64,000 nucleotides of DNA from a virus. Below the pieces are notes generated by a model. It did no database searches and had not been told where the DNA came from. It saw only the letters and a program-made list of their open reading frames with translations. The position numbers and the translations under genes were made by a program. Of the stretch, positions 37,401-46,048 are shown piece by piece. The stretch's first letter is position 1. The number at the start of each line of letters is the position of its first letter. The stretch covers positions 21,741-85,740 of the IMG/VR virus record IMGVR_UViG_3300008624_000005. One strand, given 5' to 3'.

Positions 37401-38599
37401 AATGCTCCTGCTGAACCATCGGTTATTCTGGTTCCAGTAGATTCACCATAAGTAATACCATTGGTATATATCTGACCTGAAGCATGTGTACCATCCGATA
37501 CAGTTGAAAATTCAAATTGACTGTTTACTAATGTTGCATTACTTGTATCAAATTTATATGTGCCTCCTGCAACAAAATTAAAAGATGTAATAGCAGTACC
37601 TGCTCCAACTATTCCTGTAGCATCTTCAAAAATATATTTTCCGCTGTCAAATTTTACATAATATGTTTGAGTAGTTATAGGAGGTGCAGTAGTTGTTAAA
37701 ACAATACCATTACCTTCGGCTAAAGTTATTTCATCTACCGCTGTGGCTGTAAGTTTATCTTGGCCTGCTATATTCCAATGTTTAAACGTACTTTCCATAG
37801 CAATTTTCATTGCTTTGTTGCCTAAATCAGTTAATGCAAACCCGCTATCTACATCAAACTGTATCGATGTTATATCTGAATTAGTAACATTTGCACCAGT
37901 GCCTGTTTCTTTTACTTCTAAATTAAAAGTAGTACCGGTACCTCCTGTGAAGTTTTGTAAACCTTCGGCACCAATATATCTATATCCTTTGAGCAAATAT
38001 ACAGAATGTGTGTAAACTCCACTTGATTGTGTTAATAATGGATCTCTAAGATTTCCATTAGGATTACCTACCATTACAAATACACCAGATTCATAATCCC
38101 AGTAATATTCTTCATCTGTAGATTGTGGATATATTTCTTCGTAATCTTGTCTTGCTGTTAAGTCGTAATTACCATTACCTCCGCCAGCAAGTGCTATTGC
38201 AAATTTAGGCAAATATGTTGCACCATATGTTGCTCTAAGCCAATTAGTGAGTCTAGTAGTACCGTCACCTACTGTAGAACATGCAAGCCATGATCGTTGA
38301 TCTGCTACAGTAGGATCTCGTGTTAATTCTATAACACCTGCAGATTCGCCAACTGCGGTACCTGCTACAGCACCATTTTTATATTGATAAGAATTAACAG
38401 TAGCAGTATTAACATCACTGGCGACAGCAGGTATTAAATGACTGTCTAACCATAAATTGTGGGTTGGATTTGGAATAGGACTAACTATGGCTTCGTTATT
38501 TGGTCCTTTCTCGTGGTCAAATGCCGTTCGAGCTTTACCATAATTGACTTTTTTATCAATCCTATTCGTGATTACATCATTTAAATTATATGTCGGCAT
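34403..38599 (-). CDS. tail fibre-like protein with tandem LTDTPSTY repeats, 1398 aa
   Basis: The N-terminal 60 residues include FDHEKGPNNEAIVSPIPNPT and a likely attachment domain. Residues about 765-1290 hold at least eight copies of a 35-60-residue repeat of the form F-x-x-LTDTPSTY-x-G-x-x-G-K-x-V-x-V-N-x-x-x-T-x-LEFV. Before it are two or three longer repeats (LTDVDTSTT-P-x-x-x-QVLRW). The C-terminus has the VSNVGTGTGVFKQKTGVDLEF-type unit shared with the 674-aa protein. Around residues 300-420 lies another cupredoxin-like segment without copper ligands. A trimeric fibre shaft is the best reading. Confidence 0.85.
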   Translation of the reverse strand: MPTYNLNDVITNRIDKKVNYGKARTAFDHEKGPNNEAIVSPIPNPTHNLWLDSHLIPAVASDVNTATVNSYQYKNGAVAGTAVGESAGVIELTRDPTVADQRSWLACSTVGDGTTRLTNWLRATYGATYLPKFAIALAGGGNGNYDLTARQDYEEIYPQSTDEEYYWDYESGVFVMVGNPNGNLRDPLLTQSSGVYTHSVYLLKGYRYIGAEGLQNFTGGTGTTFNLEVKETGTGANVTNSDITSIQFDVDSGFALTDLGNKAMKIAMESTFKHWNIAGQDKLTATAVDEITLAEGNGIVLTTTAPPITTQTYYVKFDSGKYIFEDATGIVGAGTAITSFNFVAGGTYKFDTSNATLVNSQFEFSTVSDGTHASGQIYTNGITYGESTGTRITDGSAGAFLQIVAANDTAEQLYDFNQDTNGSGDGSGATITWQQKTLTITNEIVDNNNNIVVDGKYTIPGVIGAAGQVLRFPSTGSTLEWGSSGTVDLTDLSVTNATANATSTLTYDNTTGVFTYTPLDEQDPVFLASPAGNITTAKITDWDTAHGWGDHSVEGYLKTYTETDPVFGAHVSSGITQQKITNWDAAHAWTNHATQNYFDKDDDDLTDIRDVDTSALNVSTNGYFLRWNSIAQKWKEELTVVPASIDDLTDVDTSTTSPTVDQVLRWVAGTTNKWVNSTLSIPTVLDDLTDVDTTTTTPVLNQVLKYDGTKFTPQLDTGSNTLAGLTDVNVTGVSNGKIISYLNGTWVLDDKSATGATVFTGLTDTPSTYTSQAGKFVKVATNETSLEFADVSVPDEFIDLTDTPANYTGSAGYFVKVKNDGTGLEFINQTFLQNVTQENFTDLYDVAPVSGSNDTNFLYYDHPSTSFKWKAYELKNLEDVDALTSTNDQQIAYYNHATTSFKFRDYTLTQLLDVAGSIQADDEKVLYYDYGTNSYKWKALTLGQIIDVDTPVQGDDDKFLQYDFANNKFIWSDYPKVSIRNEGTTLTYEVGYLDFVGDGVNASAVGDNVTVTIDGNPTFIGQTDTPPTFSGNVGKMLIVNSGATGLQFTDVPTTITDFINLNDVLPNTYSTNEGKLVTVNSGATGLIFTDKTFINLDDTPSTMANEGGKYIAIKANETGLEFVNPPVQVDTFSALQDTPGISTGDAGKYIKVNTGGTALEFVDAPDDITTFAGLTDTPSTMSGQTGKYLRVAATGADLEFVEPPTTTFLELTDTPASFAGSDTFLLTVDETNAAIGFTNKTALGYLGEADLTNYTVGGTISTDNVIEGSTNKYYTEARVDTNFGSKNASDLADVDYANAPANNDVLIWNSVTSKWEPGVAPDTSTGEANTVSNVGTGTGVFKQKTGVDLEFHSISAGTGISVIQQGNNIQIGNLAVSGPGGSAYIEEDDAIAFAIAFA
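34900..36330 (-). repeat. about eight tandem LTDTPSTY repeats within the fibre gene
   Basis: Copies begin with FTGLTDTPSTYTSQ, FIDLTDTPANYTGS, FIGQTDTPPTFSGN, FINLDDTPSTMANE, FSALQDTPGISTGD, FAGLTDTPSTMSGQ and FLELTDTPASFAGS. Each ends in a (T/A)xLEFV-like strand. Related single copies occur in the 952-aa protein (FTGLTDTPSNYTGE). Confidence 0.8.
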
Positions 38600-38600
38600 A

Positions 38601-41600
38601 TTAACTCCAATCCTCTACTGATATTGCGGTTACTGAATCTCCGTTTTCTATACCAAATCGTACTAGCACATGTTTATGAGTTGCTAAACCAGTATTTGCT
38701 GTTCCTAAATCTAAATTAGCATATGCATTTGTTAATACTGTATTAACCGCAAATGCTCCTTGGTCTGCGGCTGTACCTTGTCGTCTTACACCATCTGATC
38801 CGTTGCCGCCAGCACCTGTATTTGATCCTGGAAATTCTGCTCCACCATATAATGTACTACAATCTAACCAACCATTTAAACCACTTGTGTTATCGGTATC
38901 GTATCCTGGAAATGCTATATAAAGAGATGATACTTTTCCCGATATCTTAATAGCAAATTTTGCCATACTATTTCGTTGGAAACACATTGTAAAATATTGT
39001 GTAACACTAGACAGTCTACCACCACCACCGAGATCTGCATTTGCAGGTAAGTAACCTGACGAAAAATCTTCTAGTGTGTGTTTAATTTCATTTAAATAAC
39101 ATCCTGCTTCATTTGTACCAGGTAATGTATCATTTTGACTATCCCATGCATATGTTGTATAATAATTGTTACTTGTATCTGTATAAGCAGGATAATCATG
39201 ATCTGTTCCTGTCCAAGGACCATTAATACGTATTAAATCTGGTGCTCCGCTAACTGCCGCACCTACAGTTATATTATTAGGTAATGCCGCTTCATCTAAT
39301 GTTGGAGATTCGATCCAATACATTAATTTTGTAGTATCTGTGACATTAGCACCAGAACCATTTACGTTTTCTGCTCTTGATTTTATTTTTCCGTCTTTTC
39401 CTAATCCTGAACCATTTATATTAACAGTTAAATCATTTAATGTAACTGGGGTACTAACACCTACATTTTTATTAGGAACATATCCATGAAGATTTGTATG
39501 AGTTTTTACACTTGGAGGTAACATATCATCATGGGTATAAGTCTGGGTAGATATTGCAGTTCCAGTATCATTACTAATTGTAAGAGGTGTTGTTGTGTAT
39601 CTATAAGTTTGCCCTGTAAGATTTGATAATGTTTGACCTGTTATAGATATACTAGCACCGGTATTATAAAACGCAATACCAGACATATATCTATATGTGG
39701 CTGTTCCTGCTACTGAAGTTCCCCATCCAGCAATTGTCGGAACATCAGTCATATCATCATATACCCATTTGGCTTGATAGGTTGATGTTCCATCATCGTG
39801 CTTTAATTGCATTGTATTGTAACCTATCGGAACTGTAGGGAAATGTACTTTTGCTACAAATTCTTTATAAAAATTATCAGGATAAGTGTTATGGTTTAAA
39901 AGATTTGCGTCACGTTCAGCAGTAATTTCTAATTGTCCGCTTGCATCTACATTTCCTGAACTATCATATCTGTTTACTTGAGGCGATCCATTAAACACTA
40001 CCATACCATCTGGTGATCCATCAGCTGATTCATTGATATGGGCTTTTAATGTTCCAGCATATGTACCATTTGATGGAAATTCGTTACTCCATTGCGTTGT
40101 ATCAGAAACCATAGAAGATGTTACTTGCCTGTTAACAGCGGTTGAGGCAGGTGGTGCCGAAGACCCGGCGGTATTATCATCTGTATCATCACATATGTGA
40201 GGTTGGGTACCTACACTGGACGGAGGATTTATAGTAGAACCTGTTAACCCATCTGGTGCAGTAGGTGCTTTTCTTATTTCAATATAATCTGCTTTGTTTT
40301 CAGTATCATCAGTACCACCAGCATAACTATTATCTGTAGATGTAATTAATTTTACAGTTCGTAGTAATGGTGATCCTGTATTAGTATATGTATTAGTTGG
40401 ATTTTCTGCTGAACTTGTATTAGAATCTCCAAAATCCCACGAATATGCTGGGTTAAGAGAGACGCCATTATCTGTTAATCCTGTAGATGACCCTGTAAAT
40501 TGTACAATATTAGATGCACCATTAGCATCGGCTCCACCATTAACAGGATCATATTTTATAAAATCAAATCCTATTCGAGGATCTACATAATCAGGACTAC
40601 CATTTGCTGAAGTATTTTGATTTGTAAATGCTCCGCTAAATCCTGCTCTAGGATCTACATTAACTGTTATAGTTGTTACAGATGTTGTATCTGAATTATT
40701 AGAGCCTCTTAAATTTTGTGCTTTTAAGGTTACATCAAATGTTTCTGCAACAAGATCATCTGCTAAAGTAAAATAATGTTCTATATCATTGAGATAATCA
40801 CCATCAACATTACTACCGCCTGTTACAACTGTATCGCTTGTTGAATCGCCCCAATCCCATGTAAATGTTGTATCTCCCCAAGTGCCTAAATTTGCAGAAG
40901 TATTTGTAAATCTTACAGGATGTCCTTCTTGTGTATTAGTTGCACCTTGAGCATTAGTATCTCCAGATTCATCATTGTTACCTGTTATTAAGTTGTTTAC
41001 ATTAAAAGATGCAACAGGTTCTATATATCCGCTAATATGATCTGTTTTTTCTAAACTAGCAGTAGCACCTACACCTCCTTGGGCGGTTGTACTTCTACAC
41101 CAAACTTTAGGAGACCATTGTGTATCTGCTGTAACCGTATTGCCACCTACATCATAATCATATGTGTGTGTTTTTGTAGATGCCCATTCGATCCAATTTG
41201 ATTCAACATGAGCATTATCACCATTAGTATTAGCACTTGCAGGAAATTTTGAACCGTCTCCAAATTCAATCATCCAATAATGTGTATACAACGATGCTGA
41301 TGTATCAAATTCTATTTCTCTACCTGCTTGTGGGCCTCCTAGATCAACTACTGTATCATTATTTGTTGTAGTCCATGCAGGTTCAGGTGCAGGTGTCCAT
41401 AGTTCAACTGCGGCATCTTTTTTATAAATCGAATAACTACCCTCTGTTAATCCTGTTGTACCTGTTGCAGATTGACATTTTAATGTCATAGTTACATTAA
41501 TATCACCACCTGCAACAGATGTAAAACTTTGATCATAATATCCGTTGCTTATTGTAGTTGTATCGTTTGCTACATTAACTGTATTAGCCGGTGTTGTAAC

Positions 41601-44183
41601 ATCTTCAAACTCCCAATCTGCATGAGTAGCGTCTCCTGGATTCGAAATAGTAAATCTTACAGTTAATGGCACAGCAGGAGATGCTCCGCCTTCTAATGGA
41701 GAATTAGTAAATGCCGCACCTTGAACATATGTATTATTTTTTATATTTTTAATAGTTTCGTTTAACCCATCCATTGCATCAGTTATAGTACCAGTAACGT
41801 CAAACCCAGATAACAATGTGCCTCCACTATAAGTAGAACTTTTTTGATAATAGGCTCCGTCGTTAAATGTTGTATCAGTTGGTGCTCCTAACGCACCACC
41901 TCCGCCTCCAGCTGAAGCAGGAGAATTTATCCAAGCCGCTCCATCCCAAGTTAATACATCGTTGGCTTGAACACTTGTTATAGTTGTATCTGTTAATCCT
42001 ACTACAGTTCCTGCGGCACCTGCTTGATTTATCCATTTGTTATTTGAAGAATCCCACGTTAATACATCTCCTCCTGAAGGAGTTGTTATTGTAGTATCAG
42101 TTAATCCTGATACAGTTAATGCACCTGCATCTGTTAAATCTACTTCAGTTTGTTCATAACTCATCCAGTATGGTTTTCCGTCTGCTTTTGTATAAAAATA
42201 TCCACCTTCACCATCTGCTGGTTGTGTTGGCGTAGACCCTTGTTCGGTTGATATATGAATTAATCCGCCAACATTTACAGAAGTATTAAATCCCCACATG
42301 TCTGTAGTTTTACTCCAGGTAATAGTTTTATCTGATGCGGCTTTAAGTATAATACCGCCTCCATCTGCTGTGTCATTTGTTGGGGTTCCTACTGTTCCTA
42401 TTTCAATATGTATATCATCTACTTGAAGAGTAGTACTGTTTACAATTGTTTGAGTTCCGTTGACTGTAAGATTACCATTAACAATTAAATCATCAAATGT
42501 TACATCATCTGTTGTGTTTAAATCTTGATCAAAAATTGTTGCTGTAAGAGTGCCATTAACAATTAAATCATTAAATGTTACATCATCTGTTGTGTTTAAA
42601 GTTTGATCATAACTAGAAACTGTAGCCCATGTTCTATCGCCTTTTAAAAATTTAACTTCGTCTCCTGCTACTGGTGCAGGTACTAAACCTTCTGTTCCGT
42701 CTGTAGTAGATGTTGCTCCTCCAAATGGAGCTCCACCAGCATAGTTGTTTGCGTGTATTTCTTTAGGAATACCTGATTGATCTTGTGTCCAATCTATGTG
42801 TTGATCTGCGGACCAATTTGTTAATTGATTATGATCCCAGTCAGAATTAACATATGTTGTATTAGGTGGTACTGCCCATACACCTGTTGCACTTAAATAT
42901 TTTAATTGATCTCCTGCTACTGGTGCAGGAACAAATCCATATGCTCCATTTACTGACGAAGATGCTCCGGAAAAATTACTTGGTTTGTTTGTTAAGTCAT
43001 CATAACTACCGCTAAACAAATTAGGTTTATTTGTTAAGTCATTATAGTTTCCTGAAAATGCATCTAATATTCCATATCCTGCAATAGTTGTTGGTACTTC
43101 AGTTAAATTAGCAAATACACCATTAAATACATTATCCCCCGAGCCTACCGGAGTTGACCATGAACCTAAGTGATTTAAAAATTGACCATCAGATCCACCG
43201 GGCGGTAACCATTGTGAAACAATATGCGAATGTGTAGATGTTCCGCCACCAGTACCGGAACCTGTTCCCCCTCCACCACCTCCTGTGGTAGTGCCTGTTG
43301 TAGTATCAGAAATAGTAATAGGTAAACCAGTTTGTGGTGCTTCTGTTGTAGTTGTTGTTGAAATTAATGTACTAAGTTGAGCATATTCTGTTTCAGGTGT
43401 AGTTTTAACAACATACTGTTCAACAGGTGTACTAGCATCAATAGTAGTATCTGTTTCTTGTTTTACTAAATTAATAATTCTGCGTCTGTCAATTTCAGAT
43501 ATATCTTTTATAAATTTAGTAGTTTCTTTATAATAAGCATATTGGGCTTGCTGTTGAGCAGTTTTATCAACACCACCATCTTTATTTTTAAGAGTAAGAT
43601 AATTTTTTCTTATATATTGAATACCTTCGTTCCGTAACCATGACCTAGGTTTCATGCTACCATAGTTACATAATCTAAACAATGACGCTTCTGCAATTCT
43701 ACGAGTAGGAGTTCTGTTATCTATTTGTATTGCAGATGATACTTGGTCAATAGTACCTTTTTGAATAAAATAAATTAAATCAAATTCATATCCTTCAGTC
43801 TGGGTATAATCGATTGAACCAGTATCATAAAACATACTAACTAAAGCATCCCATTGATGCTGTAAAACAAATTCAGGACTATTGTTTAACCGTTTGCGAA
43901 GATTATTTTGTGCTTTAGTAACATCTGTAATCCATAATCTATATGCATTTGTTTCTGTTATACCATTAGGAAAAGCATCACCAGAATATCTATAACCCAT
44001 TACATATTTTTCACCATCCCAATGGCGATGGCCGCGATATAATTCTTTACCTAACATAAAGTTAAGTCCGGCGTCACTTATTGCGGCTGTCTTGGTGTTT
44101 ATAGGAGTAGAAGAATAATGAGGTGATAATGATTGATCATCATAATTTATCTCTATCGGTAATTCTTTATATCTAGTAGCCAT
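38601..44183 (-). CDS. 1860-aa fibre-like protein with N-terminal lysozyme-like domain and PKD repeats
   Basis: Residues 38-185 resemble GH24 phage lysozyme: Glu47 in LGKELYRG, Asp56 nine residues later as in T4 lysozyme (Glu11/Asp20), then NGITETNAYRLWITDV and QHQWDALVSMFYDTGS. The Thr of the triad is Met62, so activity is uncertain. Next come Thr/Gly-rich linkers with a stretch near 310-325 of mostly Gly, then fibre repeats (GLTDTTITTPSGGDVLTWD). At least two PKD-like domains follow (TFTWDWGDSTSD, YSWDFGDSNTSS), then a beta-rich C-terminus. It directly follows gp5, which lacks lysozyme. Long hub-fibre protein; the domain assignment is by pattern. Confidence 0.78.
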   Translation of the reverse strand: MATRYKELPIEINYDDQSLSPHYSSTPINTKTAAISDAGLNFMLGKELYRGHRHWDGEKYVMGYRYSGDAFPNGITETNAYRLWITDVTKAQNNLRKRLNNSPEFVLQHQWDALVSMFYDTGSIDYTQTEGYEFDLIYFIQKGTIDQVSSAIQIDNRTPTRRIAEASLFRLCNYGSMKPRSWLRNEGIQYIRKNYLTLKNKDGGVDKTAQQQAQYAYYKETTKFIKDISEIDRRRIINLVKQETDTTIDASTPVEQYVVKTTPETEYAQLSTLISTTTTTEAPQTGLPITISDTTTGTTTGGGGGGTGSGTGGGTSTHSHIVSQWLPPGGSDGQFLNHLGSWSTPVGSGDNVFNGVFANLTEVPTTIAGYGILDAFSGNYNDLTNKPNLFSGSYDDLTNKPSNFSGASSSVNGAYGFVPAPVAGDQLKYLSATGVWAVPPNTTYVNSDWDHNQLTNWSADQHIDWTQDQSGIPKEIHANNYAGGAPFGGATSTTDGTEGLVPAPVAGDEVKFLKGDRTWATVSSYDQTLNTTDDVTFNDLIVNGTLTATIFDQDLNTTDDVTFDDLIVNGNLTVNGTQTIVNSTTLQVDDIHIEIGTVGTPTNDTADGGGIILKAASDKTITWSKTTDMWGFNTSVNVGGLIHISTEQGSTPTQPADGEGGYFYTKADGKPYWMSYEQTEVDLTDAGALTVSGLTDTTITTPSGGDVLTWDSSNNKWINQAGAAGTVVGLTDTTITSVQANDVLTWDGAAWINSPASAGGGGGALGAPTDTTFNDGAYYQKSSTYSGGTLLSGFDVTGTITDAMDGLNETIKNIKNNTYVQGAAFTNSPLEGGASPAVPLTVRFTISNPGDATHADWEFEDVTTPANTVNVANDTTTISNGYYDQSFTSVAGGDINVTMTLKCQSATGTTGLTEGSYSIYKKDAAVELWTPAPEPAWTTTNNDTVVDLGGPQAGREIEFDTSASLYTHYWMIEFGDGSKFPASANTNGDNAHVESNWIEWASTKTHTYDYDVGGNTVTADTQWSPKVWCRSTTAQGGVGATASLEKTDHISGYIEPVASFNVNNLITGNNDESGDTNAQGATNTQEGHPVRFTNTSANLGTWGDTTFTWDWGDSTSDTVVTGGSNVDGDYLNDIEHYFTLADDLVAETFDVTLKAQNLRGSNNSDTTSVTTITVNVDPRAGFSGAFTNQNTSANGSPDYVDPRIGFDFIKYDPVNGGADANGASNIVQFTGSSTGLTDNGVSLNPAYSWDFGDSNTSSAENPTNTYTNTGSPLLRTVKLITSTDNSYAGGTDDTENKADYIEIRKAPTAPDGLTGSTINPPSSVGTQPHICDDTDDNTAGSSAPPASTAVNRQVTSSMVSDTTQWSNEFPSNGTYAGTLKAHINESADGSPDGMVVFNGSPQVNRYDSSGNVDASGQLEITAERDANLLNHNTYPDNFYKEFVAKVHFPTVPIGYNTMQLKHDDGTSTYQAKWVYDDMTDVPTIAGWGTSVAGTATYRYMSGIAFYNTGASISITGQTLSNLTGQTYRYTTTPLTISNDTGTAISTQTYTHDDMLPPSVKTHTNLHGYVPNKNVGVSTPVTLNDLTVNINGSGLGKDGKIKSRAENVNGSGANVTDTTKLMYWIESPTLDEAALPNNITVGAAVSGAPDLIRINGPWTGTDHDYPAYTDTSNNYYTTYAWDSQNDTLPGTNEAGCYLNEIKHTLEDFSSGYLPANADLGGGGRLSSVTQYFTMCFQRNSMAKFAIKISGKVSSLYIAFPGYDTDNTSGLNGWLDCSTLYGGAEFPGSNTGAGGNGSDGVRRQGTAADQGAFAVNTVLTNAYANLDLGTANTGLATHKHVLVRFGIENGDSVTAISVEDWS

Positions 44184-44186
44184 TCA

Positions 44187-45401
44187 TTAACCTGCAAACC
44201 CCGGTGTTAAACCTTCACCTAGTGGCATTAATTTTTTATCTTCGTGTCCTAACCATGGTTCATGCTCAGGTACTCTTGTACATACACTTTGTAATACACT
44301 AACATTTCCGACTAATGGAGCAGGCTCTGGAGGAACTGCATCTGTAGCACTACCACCATTTAAATCTAATCTTGCCGCTTTAACAGTAGTTTGACCAGCA
44401 GTTATAAGACTTCCATCTAAGTCTGCTTGTATAACATAATTCATAGCAGTTTTCATTTGAAAGTCACCTGTTGTAGCATTTATATTAATTCCATCTGAAC
44501 CTTCTGCTCTTATTTTTATACTACCCTTTGATTGTATATTAATGTCTCCGTCAACATGTAAATTAAAATCTTTAAGTGAATGATAAGATATATCGTCTGT
44601 ACAAAACACATCCATTTTGCCTTCATTAGTAAGTTCTACCCAAGCAGTTCCATCTCTGTTAATAATATATACTATTCCTTTTTCGTCATTAAGTAATAAT
44701 TGGGCACCACCAGCAGTTCGTAATCGTATACCTTTATCGATACCTGCATCATCTCCATCATCCATTACAAATTGATGTTGTTCTGGTGTTAGAATACCAA
44801 ATACTCTACTAGGACTTTCTCTTCTAGCACCGCTAGTACATGTTCCTCTAATTGCATCATATTGAGCTAATGAAAGAAGTCCCTGTAATTCAAGAGCTTC
44901 TTTCATTGGCTTATGAGCAGGGCGTAATGTAGGTAATTTATCATACTTGTTTTTTTCTGCACCAGGTGCTGGTCCTTCATATGTCATAGCAGACGGAATA
45001 CCCGGTACTGTAAAATTAACATTTTCTTGGAAGAAACAACCTAACCAAACTCCTTCGTTTAAATCTCCATTAATAAAACCTACTAACCCTTCTGTTTCTA
45101 TAGTAGGCGGAACCATCCACATACCGTAAGCAGTTTGGGTGTCTTTAAATGCAGTAGACATTGGTTTTTGTAAGTACGGATTAGATGCTCCAGCAAACGG
45201 TGACAAATATCTAACACTAATCCATGTATCTTCTCTAGAAGGATGTCCAATTTCAGGTATATAAACTTGTAATCTACCCATAGCGGCCGAATCAAGAGTT
45301 CGTTTAATATATGCTCTATACATATAGGGCATAGATCTAATCTTAATATTACTACCACCACTTCCGTTTACTGCTACCTGTGTTTTAAATTCTACTGCCA
45401 T
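44187..45401 (-). CDS. 5: baseplate hub/spike gp5 without lysozyme domain
   Basis: The 404-aa protein has an N-terminal OB-fold (RAYIKRTLDSAAMGRLQVYI, SWISVRYLSPFAGASNP region), a central region, and a C-terminal beta-helix of the gp5C type (ISYHSLKDFNLHVDGDIN, SKGSIKIRAEGSDGINI). T4 gp5 carries a lysozyme between these parts; here the middle (KNKYDKLPTLRPAHKPM and onward) has no lysozyme motif. It is the membrane-puncturing spike of contractile tails. It sits 3 bp downstream of the M15-like gene and 3 bp before the 1860-aa gene. Confidence 0.85.
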   Translation of the reverse strand: MAVEFKTQVAVNGSGGSNIKIRSMPYMYRAYIKRTLDSAAMGRLQVYIPEIGHPSREDTWISVRYLSPFAGASNPYLQKPMSTAFKDTQTAYGMWMVPPTIETEGLVGFINGDLNEGVWLGCFFQENVNFTVPGIPSAMTYEGPAPGAEKNKYDKLPTLRPAHKPMKEALELQGLLSLAQYDAIRGTCTSGARRESPSRVFGILTPEQHQFVMDDGDDAGIDKGIRLRTAGGAQLLLNDEKGIVYIINRDGTAWVELTNEGKMDVFCTDDISYHSLKDFNLHVDGDINIQSKGSIKIRAEGSDGININATTGDFQMKTAMNYVIQADLDGSLITAGQTTVKAARLDLNGGSATDAVPPEPAPLVGNVSVLQSVCTRVPEHEPWLGHEDKKLMPLGEGLTPGFAG

Positions 45402-45404
45402 ATT

Positions 45405-46037
45405 TTACTCCGGTACACATCCTAATTCAAACCATTGGTCTGCATCTTTTTCCCTAGACCAATATTTTTTTGCACCTCTACGTCTTCCACAATCTCTAAA
45501 TTCAAAATAATTTTTATTCCAACCTGTTCCATAATTTGCATCTGTATATTTTTGAAATAAATCATCTCCGCCATTACCGCCCCAATGAAAACCTTGAGTT
45601 TCTGCAAGTTGTCCTATTTCTTTCCAATGTGCTTTATTTGCAGATGTTACAGATCCGTCTGCTTCATGTAAATATTTTGTTTTGTTTACACTATTAACAC
45701 TAACAACTTCTATTCTAAATGCAGTACCTGTTAAGTGATGACTATCTTTATAATCATGTTTAAGTGTATCTTTTTTACGTAAGTCTTTGTGTTTACTCAA
45801 TGGTCTAACACCTGTTATTATTTTAATAATATAAATGCTTCCGTGAGCTTTTGCATTTATAACAAAGTTTGCCGCAAGTTTTCGTAACTTAGGATGCAAT
45901 CTTGCTATCTCAATATTAGTTCCAATATCATCTGTACTAGGAAAAGACCAATTGCCATCTTTATCGGGTCTTTCACCAAACCCTGCGTAACTACCTACTG
46001 GAGGTTTTTCGCCAAATTGTGTTTTATATGTTGCCAT
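45405..46037 (-). CDS. M15-type peptidase fold with lost metal ligands, 210 aa
   Basis: Overall order is that of L-Ala-D-Glu or D-Ala-D-Ala carboxypeptidases (VanY/M15): ITGVRPLSKHKDL, then SHHLTGTAFRIEV (99-111), then EIGQLAETQGFHWGG (140-154) and NKNYFEF (174-180). The signature S-x-H-x-x-G-x-A-x-D is present except that the Asp is Arg108, and the H of the final HFE is Tyr177. His101 remains. A zinc site cannot form as usual, so it is probably a structural relative rather than an enzyme. It sits between the hub protein and gp5, where a spike or hub component is expected. Confidence 0.72.
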   Translation of the reverse strand: MATYKTQFGEKPPVGSYAGFGERPDKDGNWSFPSTDDIGTNIEIARLHPKLRKLAANFVINAKAHGSIYIIKIITGVRPLSKHKDLRKKDTLKHDYKDSHHLTGTAFRIEVVSVNSVNKTKYLHEADGSVTSANKAHWKEIGQLAETQGFHWGGNGGDDLFQKYTDANYGTGWNKNYFEFRDCGRRRGAKKYWSREKDADQWFELGCVPE

Positions 46038-46048
46038 TTTATTTCCTG

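Noticed and set aside
38601-44183. Intact GH24 endolysin call for the fibre N-terminus
   Set aside because: The Thr of the catalytic triad is Met62, so activity is not claimed.
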